NCBI RefSeq assembly: GCF_014385065.1
Contig: NZ_JACRTA010000002.1
Span: 434,001 to 498,000, forward strand
Length of the DNA stretch: 64,000 nt
Origin: Lentihominibacter hominis
Lineage (GTDB): Bacteria; Bacillota; Clostridia; Peptostreptococcales; Anaerovoracaceae
Direction of reading: 5' to 3'
The notes beneath the pieces were generated by a model that made no database searches, was not told where the DNA came from, and saw only the letters and a list, made by a program, of their open reading frames with translations. Both the position numbers and the translations under genes were made by a program. The first letter of the stretch is position 1, and each line of letters starts with the position of its first letter. Positions 38,255-46,792 of this stretch are shown here, in pieces.

Positions 38255-38619
38255 TTAGGCTTGATGAAAAGCAGTATCGAGCCGTTAAGAAAATGACCCG
38301 CGCCGCGTGCGCCAACAACGATTGCGGGAACTGTCTGCTATTGGACGACGGGGAAACTTGCGTTTGTGTGCAGAGTATCAGCTATTCGCTGTTATGCCGT
38401 TATTTCCGCGAAGCGGTTTTACCCGCAGACAGGCAGCTATGCGAACAGATCACCCGCAGCGGGGAAACCGATTTGAAGCGTTGTGCGGTATGCGGCAGCA
38501 CGTTTGCGGCGGGCAGCAACCGGGCGAAATACTGTCCCGATTGCGCGGCAAAGATACGCCGCAGACAGAAAGCGGAAAGCGAGAGAAACAGGCGTTTACG
38601 GATAAAAACAACTACATAG
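38251..38619 (+). CDS. Cysteine-rich VLP-domain protein
   Basis: A 122-residue protein with about ten Cys: CANNDCGNCLLLDDGETCVC (about 19-38) and a second cluster CAVCGSTFAAGSNRAKYCPDC (about 76-96). It matches the Cys-rich VLP proteins encoded after topoisomerase III in these elements. It probably binds zinc; the role is unknown. It overlaps the topoisomerase stop. Confidence 0.82.
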   Translation: MIRLDEKQYRAVKKMTRAACANNDCGNCLLLDDGETCVCVQSISYSLLCRYFREAVLPADRQLCEQITRSGETDLKRCAVCGSTFAAGSNRAKYCPDCAAKIRRRQKAESERNRRLRIKTTT

Positions 38620-38714
38620 CAAGCACAGCAAACGAGTACCCGTTTGCGAGAAATGCCCGCGCTTCCCATAGAGAGCGCGGACATTTTGCTTGTTGGGATA
38701 GTCCCAAACCCTTA
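38616..38714 (+). other. oriT-like sequence, copy 1 (with extra hairpin)
   Basis: Starts ATAGCAAGCACAGCAAACG, continues with a CAAACG/CGTTTG inverted repeat and ends with TTGTTGGGATAGTCCC and CAAACCCTTA. The same elements occur in reverse complement at 44198-44263. Copy 1 differs by an inserted hairpin (GCCCGCGC with GCGCGGAC, about 38655-38681). It precedes the antirestriction gene. Confidence 0.6.
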
Positions 38715-38743
38715 AAAATCGAGAAAGGACGTGATGAAACAAT

Positions 38744-41700
38744 ATGCCGTATTCTTCATACGACCATGACAAATTGGAAACCGCCGAAACCATGCGGATA
38801 GAACGCCGGATATATTTTGAAGCAAAGGACGGGGAGATTGCCCCCTATGTTTCTTTGCCGCCGGAGCAGCTACACGCCATGCGCGAGGAAAGCGCGGCAG
38901 CGGAACAGGCGATTTTTAACGACCTTGCAAGACGCGCCGCCGCTTGGGAGGAACAGGCGGGAAAAACGCTTTTGCTTGACAAAGCGATTGAATACACAAG
39001 GACAACCGTTGTGCAGCACACTTCTAACGAGTGGCAGAAAGGCGAATATGACCGATATACCCGCAGCAACCGGGTATATCAGATGAACTACCACATTTAC
39101 GAGAACACCCGTTACGACAGGGAGAAGCAGCAAAGCGTCCCTTACTCTTATTCTCTCACATGGGGCGTTTATACCAACAGCCCGAACAGGAACGGGCAAG
39201 CGAAGATTGCCGGACAGGACAGAAAGGTTTTTTCCGACAAGGCGGCTATGGAAAAGTATCTGAATGGACGTATCAAAGCATATGACCGTCTGTTTACGGA
39301 AATCTCCCCGCCTATCCCGCAGGAGTACGCCGAGCATTTCAAAGTAAACGGTATGCTCTTACCGGGCTACACCATTGAGGGCGAGGAACCCCCGCAGCAG
39401 CCACAGGCGGCAACTATCCCCGAAACTACCGGGCAGCAAAAGGAGCGTGAACACATGAGCGAACAGTTTTCTATTATGATTGGCAACCGCAGCCGTTTTG
39501 AAGCGGGCGACCCCGACGGTTATTGGCTGGATATGCCCGCCACAAAGGAGCAGCTTCACGAAGCTATGCAGAGCGTCGGCATTACCGCCGACAACCCGCA
39601 GGATTTTTCCATTCGCGGCTTTTCCGACGACCCGGAAAAACATATTGCCTTGCCTTATGACATGGTATGCGCCGCCAGCGTGGACGAACTCAATTTTCTT
39701 GCGGCGCGGATTGAGCAGCTGGACCCCGCCGAGATCGGCAAGCTGAACGCAGCCTTGCAGCAGAAAAACGGCTTTGAGAACATCGGACAGGTAATCGACT
39801 TCACCTACAACGTGGATTTCTACGTCCATATTCCCGAAGTAAATACCTACCGCGATTTGGGCGACTACTACTTAAATCAATCCGGCATGGTACAAATGCC
39901 CGAAGAATGGAAAGGCGGGATTGACCTTACCGCGTTTGGCAGGAACGCCGCCGAGCAGGAAAAGGGCGCGTTTACCGAATACGGCTATATCGTCGAAAGC
40001 GGCGACGAGTGGGAGCGTCAGTTTGAGGGGCGCGAAGTGCCGGAGGAATACCGCATTATGAGTTACCCGCAGCAAGAGCGCGGCGAACAGGATAAAGTCT
40101 TTATGGACGCAGCCGAAGCGCAGCAGACAGAAACGCCGCCCGCCGAGCCGCCGCAGCCCCGCCCCGTCGTGCCGATTATCCTTTCTTCTGAAAAACCCGG
40201 CGACAAGGTAAAGGAGATCACCGCCCGTCTGGAACAGGGCATACAAGCGATTTTTGACAGCGACCGCTACAAAGAGTTTTTAACGGCTATGTCAAAGTTT
40301 CACGATTATAGCTTGAATAACACTATCCTAATTGCCATGCAGGGCGGCAATTTGGTAAAGGGCTATTCACAATGGCAGAAAGAGTTTGACCGCCATGTGA
40401 AAAGCGGCGAGAAAGGTATTAAAATCTTTGCCCCCGCACCCTACAAGGTAAAAAAACTGGTGGATAAAATCGACCCCGACACAAGAAAGCCCATACTTGA
40501 CAGCGAGGGAAAGACGGTTAAGGAAGAAAAGGAAGTTACCGTTCCCGCCTTTAAGGTTGTAACCGTCTTTGACATTTCGCAGACCGAGGGCAAGGAGTTC
40601 CCCGATCTTTCGGTTAAGCCGCTGCTTGCCGATGTGGAACAGTACGAGGACTTTTTTGCCGCCCTTGAAAAAGCGTCCCCCGTTCCGATTGCTTTTGAGC
40701 AGATCACAAACGGCGCAAACGGATATTTCAGTTTGACCGATAAGCGAATTGCTATCAAAGAGGGTGTGAGTGAGCTGCAAGCGGTTAAGACCGCCATTCA
40801 CGAAATCGCCCATGCGAAGCTGCATGACGTGGACTTAAACGCCCCGCTGGAGGAACAAAACCGCGTTGACCGCCGCAGCCGCGAGGTACAGGCTGAAAGC
40901 GTCGCCTATACGGTGTGTCAGCATTTCGGGCTTGATACGTCGGATTACTCTTTCGGGTATGTGGCGGGTTGGAGCAGCGGCAAGGAAATGACCGAATTAA
41001 AAGCGTCCCTTGAAACGATACAGGCGACCGCAAAGGAACTCATTACCGAGATTGAGGGGCATTTTACCGAATTGCAGCAGCAGCGGCAAGCCGAGCAGGA
41101 GCAGGAAGCGAAAACAAAAGAAACCTTGCTTCTCAACGGCAAGGAGGACAGCTACGGGATTTATCAGTTAGCCCGCAGAGAGGAAACTATGGATTTGCGC
41201 TTTGAGCCGTTCGACCGTCTGCAAGCAACGGGGCATACCGTTGACCGGGCAAATTATGAACTCGTCTATACCGCGCCGCTTACAAAGGATATGACGCTTG
41301 GCGGCATTTGGGAAAAGTTTAATATCGACCACCCCGCCGACTTTAAGGGGCATAGCCTTTCCGTTTCCGACATTGTTGTGCTTCATCAGAACGGCGAGAA
41401 CACCGCCCATTATGTAGACAGCATAGGTTTTCAGCAAGTGCCGGAGTTTTTACAGGAGCAAGCGCAGCAGACCCCCGTATTTGATAAGCTATCTCCCGAA
41501 CAGCAGCAAGCCCTATCCGATACCGTAAAAGATACGCTGCAACTGCTTGTAGACGCGGACAAGCGGATTTATGGCGACGTTACGGGCAAGACCCTTGAAG
41601 CAATCGCGGCGCAAGGGTATTCCTACAAGGACGGGCAGCTTGAAAAGCAGCAGCCGGAAGCGACCCCCGAAAGCCTTATGACGGGCGAAACCGTCAGAAC

Positions 41701-42139
41701 GCCGAGGGGCAATTTTCATATTACCGACATGAGCCGCGAACAGATCGAAGCAGCGGGCTTTGGTTTTCATCATGCGTCGGAGGACGGGAAGTATCTTATT
41801 ATGGGAAATGGCACACAGGCGTTTGCCATAGCCGCCGAGCAGCCACAGCGGGATAATCCCTTAAAGCACGTCGAGGACACCATAGAGCAAAACGACAACA
41901 ATTTTGACGGGCTTATCAATAACACACCGCAAACGCCCACCGTCGCAGACTTGGAGCAGCGGGCAAAGGCGGGGGAAGCGATTTCCGTTACCGACCTTGC
42001 AAAAGCGGTAAAAGCCGAGAAACGGGAACAGCCGCAGAAAAAACCGTCCATTTTGAAGAAGCTGGACGAGTACAAGAAACAGGCGGCGCAGCAGCCGAAA
42101 GATAAGCAGAAAGAGCATAAAAAGGATTTGGAGGTTTGA
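38744..42139 (+). CDS. Multi-domain antirestriction protein (ArdA-ArdC-YodL-DUF4316)
   Basis: A 1131-residue fusion. Residues about 245-440 resemble ArdA, the acidic DNA mimic (YWLDMPATKEQLHEAM). About 470-620 resemble the ArdC N-terminal ssDNA-binding region (FHDYSLNNTILIAMQGGN). HEIAHAKLHD near 685 is the metallopeptidase motif of ArdC. YodL (YGIYQLARREETMDLRFEPF) and DUF4316-like segments follow. It would protect entering single- and double-stranded DNA from host restriction. ATG 38744 follows AAAGGA at long spacing; a 10-codon frame at 38734 overlaps it. Confidence 0.85.
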   Translation: MPYSSYDHDKLETAETMRIERRIYFEAKDGEIAPYVSLPPEQLHAMREESAAAEQAIFNDLARRAAAWEEQAGKTLLLDKAIEYTRTTVVQHTSNEWQKGEYDRYTRSNRVYQMNYHIYENTRYDREKQQSVPYSYSLTWGVYTNSPNRNGQAKIAGQDRKVFSDKAAMEKYLNGRIKAYDRLFTEISPPIPQEYAEHFKVNGMLLPGYTIEGEEPPQQPQAATIPETTGQQKEREHMSEQFSIMIGNRSRFEAGDPDGYWLDMPATKEQLHEAMQSVGITADNPQDFSIRGFSDDPEKHIALPYDMVCAASVDELNFLAARIEQLDPAEIGKLNAALQQKNGFENIGQVIDFTYNVDFYVHIPEVNTYRDLGDYYLNQSGMVQMPEEWKGGIDLTAFGRNAAEQEKGAFTEYGYIVESGDEWERQFEGREVPEEYRIMSYPQQERGEQDKVFMDAAEAQQTETPPAEPPQPRPVVPIILSSEKPGDKVKEITARLEQGIQAIFDSDRYKEFLTAMSKFHDYSLNNTILIAMQGGNLVKGYSQWQKEFDRHVKSGEKGIKIFAPAPYKVKKLVDKIDPDTRKPILDSEGKTVKEEKEVTVPAFKVVTVFDISQTEGKEFPDLSVKPLLADVEQYEDFFAALEKASPVPIAFEQITNGANGYFSLTDKRIAIKEGVSELQAVKTAIHEIAHAKLHDVDLNAPLEEQNRVDRRSREVQAESVAYTVCQHFGLDTSDYSFGYVAGWSSGKEMTELKASLETIQATAKELITEIEGHFTELQQQRQAEQEQEAKTKETLLLNGKEDSYGIYQLARREETMDLRFEPFDRLQATGHTVDRANYELVYTAPLTKDMTLGGIWEKFNIDHPADFKGHSLSVSDIVVLHQNGENTAHYVDSIGFQQVPEFLQEQAQQTPVFDKLSPEQQQALSDTVKDTLQLLVDADKRIYGDVTGKTLEAIAAQGYSYKDGQLEKQQPEATPESLMTGETVRTPRGNFHITDMSREQIEAAGFGFHHASEDGKYLIMGNGTQAFAIAAEQPQRDNPLKHVEDTIEQNDNNFDGLINNTPQTPTVADLEQRAKAGEAISVTDLAKAVKAEKREQPQKKPSILKKLDEYKKQAAQQPKDKQKEHKKDLEV

Positions 42140-42143
42140 TAGC

Positions 42144-42353
42144 ATGAATATCCGCTTTACCGTTGAGGAAGAAAACATTGTTGCGATCTACGCCGAGGAC
42201 AGCCGGGAAACGACGCTTGAAAATATCCTTGCCGCCATGCCCTACATGGACGAGGATATACGCCAGCTTGCCGCCGCAGCGGTGAACAAGCTGCAAGCCA
42301 TGACGGACAGCGAGTTTTCCGAAAGGGAGTTTATCTTGACCGACGAAGAATAG
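42144..42353 (+). CDS. TTRAP family transfer-assisting protein
   Basis: A 69-residue acidic protein, MNIRFTVEEENIVAIYAED start. It matches the transposon-transfer assisting protein family that ends this operon in CTn elements. It follows the antirestriction gene after four bases. A perfect terminator follows. Confidence 0.82.
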   Translation: MNIRFTVEEENIVAIYAEDSRETTLENILAAMPYMDEDIRQLAAAAVNKLQAMTDSEFSEREFILTDEE

Positions 42354-42362
42354 CCCATAGAA

Positions 42363-42411
42363 AACAGGGGCGCGGTTGCCGACTTCCGGCACCGCGCCCC
42401 TGTTCTTTTTT
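42363..42411 (+). terminator. Terminator ending the ICE transfer operon
   Basis: Perfect 14-bp stem (42363-42376 with 42391-42404) and six T. It lies between convergent operons and may also serve the relaxase gene. Confidence 0.9.
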
Positions 42412-42552
42412 CCCTTGCGTGGACAATTAGAAAGCCGTTTTTGCGGGTTTGAATATAAAGTATCGTCTATGCCGTTTCCGCACGCTGGAAGCCGCAGAAA
42501 CACAGGCGTTTTCAGCCCTTAACGTTCCACTTGCTACCCCATGTTTTGCGCT

Positions 42553-43887
42553 TTATCGCTCCTGCTCCCGCGCCTTGCTTTGGGACGGGTAAAGAATACT
42601 ATCGACGTTCTTTTTGACAATGCCGTATTCCTGCATTTGCTTTTTCGTTTGGCGGTAATCCTCATACAATTTGCTTTTCCTGTCGTTTAAGCTGCTATAC
42701 TCCTTGCGCAGCGCAGCGAGATCGGGTAGCTTCTTTATCTGCATTTCCTTTAATGCCCTTGCCGCAGCTTCAAACAGGATAATTTCGCTTTCATGCCCCC
42801 GCAGATACTTTTCCTTGTCCCGCGACTTCCTGTATTCTTCATAAATCGGTTTTAACTGTCGGTATGTGGTGGTGTGCTTGATAAGCAGCGACAAATCAGA
42901 CATACGCTGTTCCACTTCCTTAACCGCCTTTGCCGCCGCGTCATGAGCGGTCATAATATCGGCTATCTTGCTTTCAAGTTCGCTATAATACTCAATCTTG
43001 TTTTCGGTTAGGAAGTTCATGCTTTTAGCAGCCTGTTTCAGATTATGGATTTTTGCCCACCGTTCATAGCCCGCCGACTGTTGGGCTTTGATACTGTTTT
43101 CAAGATCGACGACAAGCCGGATTTTCTTATCTTCCCGCAGCGTTTTTGTTTTGGCAACATACACGCCCTTGATACGCTCCTTTATCGCTTCTTCCGTATA
43201 GGCCGCGCCGAGCGTCTTTGTGCGGGTAAACCGTTCCTGTCCGGCAGCGCGAAAGGAAATGTATTTGCCCTGTTTGATTTCATACCCCATTTCCTGCAAG
43301 CGGCGCAGCAGTTCGTCAAAATCTTTCACTTGGGGAATGAGAGTATCTATCGCCGTTTTCAGCTTTGCTTTGTAGCTTGTCCCTTGCTTTTCGGCGGTGT
43401 ATTCTGCATAGCTTTTTCCCTTGTCCTGTCCCGGTACGACGACGGATAGCCCATGCTCTTTACATATCCTGTCGCTGGTGCGCCGGATAAAGTGATAGCT
43501 TTGCTTGTTGGAATGGTACTTTTTGTAGTCAACGAAGCTAACCGCGTTGAAAATCAAGTGATTATGCAGATGGTCTTTATCGACGTGAGTTGTCAAAACA
43601 AACTCATACTTGCCGCCTAATACCGCCCCGGCAAGTTCCATGCCGATTTTGTGCGCTTCTTCCGGTGTGGTTTCTCCCACCGCAAAGGATTGTATCAAGT
43701 GCCGCCCTAAATGTGTGCCGCGATCTCCGGCAGCTTCCCGCGTCCATGCAAACTCAATATCGGCGGTTTCCAGCCCGCAGCCGAAAGAGGACGCAAGCAG
43801 CTTCCCGTCTGTCTTTTCGGGATTTAAGATATAGTCTATCGCAGCCTTTAAGGTTGATTTAATAGGGTGCGTCTTTGTAACCGCCAT
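42553..43887 (-). CDS. MOBP-type relaxase of the ICE
   Basis: A 444-residue relaxase. KYEFVLTTHVDKDHLHNHLIFN (about residues 92-113) contains the HxxxDxxHxH metal motif, and a Tyr-rich SYHFIRRTSDRICKEHGL segment follows. The C-terminal half is a long coiled coil. It nicks the ICE oriT and leads DNA into the recipient. It overlaps mobC by 40 bases. It is related in plan to the IME relaxase but shorter. Confidence 0.9.
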   Translation of the reverse strand: MAVTKTHPIKSTLKAAIDYILNPEKTDGKLLASSFGCGLETADIEFAWTREAAGDRGTHLGRHLIQSFAVGETTPEEAHKIGMELAGAVLGGKYEFVLTTHVDKDHLHNHLIFNAVSFVDYKKYHSNKQSYHFIRRTSDRICKEHGLSVVVPGQDKGKSYAEYTAEKQGTSYKAKLKTAIDTLIPQVKDFDELLRRLQEMGYEIKQGKYISFRAAGQERFTRTKTLGAAYTEEAIKERIKGVYVAKTKTLREDKKIRLVVDLENSIKAQQSAGYERWAKIHNLKQAAKSMNFLTENKIEYYSELESKIADIMTAHDAAAKAVKEVEQRMSDLSLLIKHTTTYRQLKPIYEEYRKSRDKEKYLRGHESEIILFEAAARALKEMQIKKLPDLAALRKEYSSLNDRKSKLYEDYRQTKKQMQEYGIVKKNVDSILYPSQSKAREQER

Positions 43888-44177
43888 ATCTCGTCCACCG
43901 CCTTTTTAATGTCCTCTATATCCTGCCTGTAAACCGTCCCCGTCGCATTGGCGCGTTTTGCAATTTGGTTGATGTTCCGGCTCACCGCTTGCAGTTCCCG
44001 GATATATGCTTTTGTGTCGCTTCGGTCAACGACAAGAATATACCCGTCTATCGCCATTTTACGGAAGTATGCCCCATACTGCTTTATGGGAAGCTGCTTC
44101 ATCTTCTCGTCGATCAGCCGCTTTTCTTCTTCCGTAACGTAAAACTTCATCTGTATATTTCTCTTTCGGTTTTCCAT
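43848..44177 (-). CDS. MobC-like relaxosome protein of the ICE
   Basis: A 109-residue protein with KFYVTEEEKRLIDEKMKQL and AVSRNINQIAKRANATGTVY (about residues 70-89), the MobC core. It acts with the relaxase at oriT. The start is preceded by GAAAGGCGG on the minus strand. An oriT-like sequence lies 20 bases upstream. Confidence 0.87.
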   Translation of the reverse strand: MENRKRNIQMKFYVTEEEKRLIDEKMKQLPIKQYGAYFRKMAIDGYILVVDRSDTKAYIRELQAVSRNINQIAKRANATGTVYRQDIEDIKKAVDEIWRLQRRTLLNQP

Positions 44178-44197
44178 TTCCGCACCGCCTTTCGGTA

Positions 44198-44263
44198 TAA
44201 GGGTTTGGGATTATCCCAACAAGCATTTTCCGCAAACGGGTACTCGTTTGCTGTGCTTGCTAT
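44198..44263 (-). other. oriT-like sequence, copy 2 (upstream of mobC)
   Basis: Read on the minus strand: ATAGCAAGCACAGCAAACG, CAAACG/CGTTTG inverted repeat, then TTGTTGGGATAATCCC and CAAACCCTTA. This is the expected oriT position, directly before mobC-relaxase. The match to 38616-38714 in inverted orientation is nearly exact outside the extra hairpin. Confidence 0.65.
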
Positions 44264-44378
44264 CTACTCCATACCCCCACCGAAAGGCGGTATTTGTTGC
44301 GCGTTCCTTTGATTTTGGACGCAAAAAAAGATTGCAGCCGCCATGCGCTGCAATCTCCCGATTTCTCATATTGTGAGG

Positions 44379-44741
44379 TTAATCCTCTGCTTTTTCGACT
44401 TCCGTTATCTCCCTTGCTGTTGCGGTTACAATCCGTATGCCTTTATCGCTCATACCGTCCAGCAGCGCGTCAAGCTGCCGCCGCCCGGTGGATTTCTCCG
44501 CATTGCTGTTCGGGAAGAAAAATTGATCTACCGAAATATGATACCGGGTTACAAGGTCATAGAATACCTGTAAACTCGGCTGTTGTCCCTTGTTCTCGAT
44601 ATTCGCAAGGTAGCGCGGGGAAATATATAACTCGTCGCTTACCTTTTTGCGGCTCTCGCCGTATTCATTTCTCGCGGCTTTTATAGCTGCCCCGAAAGCC
44701 TTAAAGTCGTACAATGGTACGGGTCTTTTTGCCATTTTCAT
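44379..44741 (-). CDS. XRE-family regulator of the ICE
   Basis: A 120-residue protein. The DNA-binding domain is AIKAARNEYGESRKKVSDELYISPRYLANIENKGQQPSLQVFYDL (about residues 14-58). The rest is helical. It is located before the relaxase operon and divergent from the cargo module. A repressor of element transfer genes is the usual role in this family. Confidence 0.82.
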   Translation of the reverse strand: MKMAKRPVPLYDFKAFGAAIKAARNEYGESRKKVSDELYISPRYLANIENKGQQPSLQVFYDLVTRYHISVDQFFFPNSNAEKSTGRRQLDALLDGMSDKGIRIVTATAREITEVEKAED

Positions 44742-44828
44742 TCACCCTGTTACATTTTACAGTTCACCTTTCTTTTTGGATATGTCCACACAATTCATAT
44801 CATTAGGTTAAATACTTCCTGTTGTGTA

Positions 44829-44857
44829 TTGACAGTAGACTGATTTTCTGATAAAAT
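44829..44857 (+). promoter_or_regulatory. Strong promoter of the KTR/RlmN-Cfr cargo
   Basis: TTGACA (44829-44834), exactly 17 bases, then TAAAAT (44852-44857). It drives the leader at 44886. Confidence 0.8.
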
Positions 44858-44885
44858 AAAATTTATGTAAAAGGAGGCGGCGTTT

Positions 44886-44912
44886 ATGTTGCATAGCATG
44901 CGTATTAGATAA
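44886..44912 (+). CDS. Leader peptide MLHSMRIR
   Basis: An eight-codon frame with AAGGAGG at 44872-44878, which is strong for so short a frame. Its stop lies at the foot of a long hairpin. The layout is that of drug-sensing leader peptides ahead of erm, cat or tet genes. Confidence 0.6.
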   Translation: MLHSMRIR

Positions 44913-44966
44913 GCATTGAAAAAAAGGATTTTCCCATTTTCAACATGGGCTTTTTTGTCATGCTTA
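44910..44966 (+). terminator. Attenuator hairpin 1
   Basis: Outer arms TAAGCAT (44910-44916) and ATGCTTA (44960-44966), an A-rich/T-rich middle, and inner stem CCCAT (44933-44937) with ATGGG (44945-44949) followed by six T. It can be read either as a terminator or as a larger alternative stem. Confidence 0.65.
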
Positions 44967-45064
44967 TTTTGCGGATGCTATACAAAAAACTAACGACGTA
45001 TAGATATAGTATAGACATAGTGCAAGCTATGCCTTAGTTTTGTTGTACTGCTCTGTGCATTATA

Positions 45065-45108
45065 AATGCAGGTCAATGCTCATGTTGAGGATTGACCTGC
45101 ATTTTTTT
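45065..45108 (+). terminator. Attenuator hairpin 2 (intrinsic terminator)
   Basis: Perfect 13-bp stem (45065-45077 with 45091-45103) and a seven-T run, standing between the promoter and the first gene. Upstream, ACTAA (44990s) and TTAGT (45033-45037) could form a competing structure. Confidence 0.8.
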
Positions 45109-45133
45109 GTGTAAAAAGGACGAGTGAAATATA

Positions 45134-45319
45134 ATGCTTAAAAAATATTGGATAAAATGTCCGATTTGTAACGGAAAGACGAGAGTTCAAGTATTTCATA
45201 ATACTGTATTAAAAGATTTTCCTCTTTTCTGCCCTAAATGCAAATTGACGCATATCATTGATGTAGAAAAATTAGAGATTGTAATCAAAAATACAGAAAA
45301 ACAAACTTTTATTATTTAG
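45134..45319 (+). CDS. Cysteine-rich KTR domain protein
   Basis: A 61-residue protein with CPICNGKTR (Cys9, Cys12) and CPKC (Cys34, Cys37), the KTR zinc-binding pattern. Such proteins accompany tet, erm and cfr-like genes in mobile elements; the function is unproven. AAAAAGGACGAG precedes the ATG. It lies after two terminators and 16 bases before the methyltransferase. Confidence 0.82.
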   Translation: MLKKYWIKCPICNGKTRVQVFHNTVLKDFPLFCPKCKLTHIIDVEKLEIVIKNTEKQTFII

Positions 45320-45335
45320 AAGAAAGGATATAAAA

Positions 45336-46319
45336 ATGAAACGTTTACCTAAATATACGCCTGCGGAAGTACGGAATGATCCATACGGATTTACTTACAA
45401 AGAAATGTCGGAAGTTATTGGCGAGAATGAAGCAAAAGCCTTATATGAAGAATTATATAAGCAATTACCACGCAAAAAAAATCTATCAATGTTGGTAAAA
45501 AATATTTGCAAAAGCAGTGATACTGAAAAGTATGTTTACGAACTGAAAGACAACAAATACATTGAAACGGTTTTTATCAAGCGGCGAGATGGTGGAACTG
45601 TTTGCGTGAGCACACAAGTCGGTTGTCCTGTTGGTTGTATTTTTTGTGAGTCCGGGCGAAATGGCTTTGTTCGTAATCTAACATCGTCAGAAATCGTACA
45701 ACAGATTATATTGTTGCGTCGAAAAGTAAACCGTATCGTTTTTATGGGTATGGGAGAGCCTTTATTCAATTATGACAACTTGATAAAAGCAATCCATATT
45801 CTCCGAGATAGATATGGGCTCAACTTTCCAACCGACGGCATTACCATATCAACAGTTGGTCCGGTCGATCAATTAAAAAAATTGCGCGAGGAACATCTTA
45901 AAATTCAGTTGACAATATCTTTACACGCAGCAACACAATCTGCAAGAAATCGTATTATTCCTCACATGCGCATATATGCTATTGAAGATGTTGTTAAGCA
46001 AGCCTTATCCTATTCTGAAAGGCATAATCGCAAAATTGTCTTTGCGTATTTGCTTTTACCGGGTATAAATGACCGGCCCTCAGATGTAAGACAACTTGCA
46101 AAATGGTTTCGGGGCAAAAAAGTTATGATTAACGTGTTACAATACAACCCAACAAGCAATTCAAGAATTAAAGCACCACAGAAACGGGAAATAGTTGCAT
46201 TCAAACATCAATTAGAGCAAGCAGGACTTGAAGTTACTATGAGAGTTTCTCATGGCAGAGAGATTAACGCGGCTTGTGGACAGTTAGCTAACACATATAA
46301 TAAATTCAAAAAAAAATGA
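45336..46319 (+). CDS. RlmN/Cfr-family radical SAM 23S rRNA methyltransferase
   Basis: A 327-residue protein. CPVGCIFC (Cys97, Cys101, Cys104) binds the SAM cluster. GMGEPLFNYDN (about 134-144) is the family GGE-like motif. SLHAA is present, and Cys314 in NAACGQL is the second conserved Cys needed for the methyl-Cys mechanism. RlmN makes m2A2503; Cfr makes m8A2503 and gives phenicol, lincosamide, oxazolidinone, pleuromutilin and streptogramin A resistance. It is clearly distinct from the Cfr and Cfr(C) sequences that I remember. Position in an AT-rich inducible cassette favours resistance over housekeeping. The C8-versus-C2 target is not decidable here. Confidence 0.85.
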   Translation: MKRLPKYTPAEVRNDPYGFTYKEMSEVIGENEAKALYEELYKQLPRKKNLSMLVKNICKSSDTEKYVYELKDNKYIETVFIKRRDGGTVCVSTQVGCPVGCIFCESGRNGFVRNLTSSEIVQQIILLRRKVNRIVFMGMGEPLFNYDNLIKAIHILRDRYGLNFPTDGITISTVGPVDQLKKLREEHLKIQLTISLHAATQSARNRIIPHMRIYAIEDVVKQALSYSERHNRKIVFAYLLLPGINDRPSDVRQLAKWFRGKKVMINVLQYNPTSNSRIKAPQKREIVAFKHQLEQAGLEVTMRVSHGREINAACGQLANTYNKFKKK

Positions 46320-46346
46320 TTAAAAGTGCCAGACGCATAGACGCAG

Positions 46347-46395
46347 AGCCGATAACGCATTAGGTCAAAAAACCTATGTGTTATCGGCTTTTTTA
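46347..46395 (+). terminator. Terminator after the methyltransferase
   Basis: AGCCGATAAC (46347-46356) pairs with GTTATCGGCT (46379-46388 region), with an inner AGGT/ACCT stem and six T. Confidence 0.85.
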
Positions 46396-46792
46396 TTTAA
46401 TATTGCGCAAAAGCCGCTGTTCCCTATTATAGAATGGATTGCGGGTAGTGTATTAAAGTCGCCCTTTTTTAAGGATACGGCGGTATCGGGGAGGTATCGC
46501 CGTGTCCATTTTTATTTACTGTAACCCGCCTAATGCTTTGCGGTCAAAAAAAGCTATGCTCCGCAAGCGGGATATTCCGGCTATGAATGTGAACTGTCAA
46601 TACATTTAGTTACTGCTTACATTTCCTTTGCGCCCGTCCGCGTCTTGCGGACGGGCGCATTTTGTTTTTTTCAACTTTTTTCTGAAAAGCGCACTAAAGA
46701 GCCATCTCCCAAACGGGTACGGAGCGAAAGGGGCAGAGAGGACAAGCCCTTAACTCCCGTCCTCTACTCCACGCGGGAAGGAGGTGAACTCT
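46396..46792 (+). other. Non-coding spacer with terminator at 46630-46670
   Basis: No gene seen. A perfect 12-bp stem GCGCCCGTCCGC (46630-46641) with its partner (46647-46658) and a T-rich tail ends any transcript before the sigma-factor gene. Confidence 0.75.

Noticed and set aside
45336..46319. Calling the methyltransferase cfr outright
   Set aside because: RlmN and Cfr share all visible motifs; the residues deciding C2 versus C8 methylation cannot be judged without alignment.
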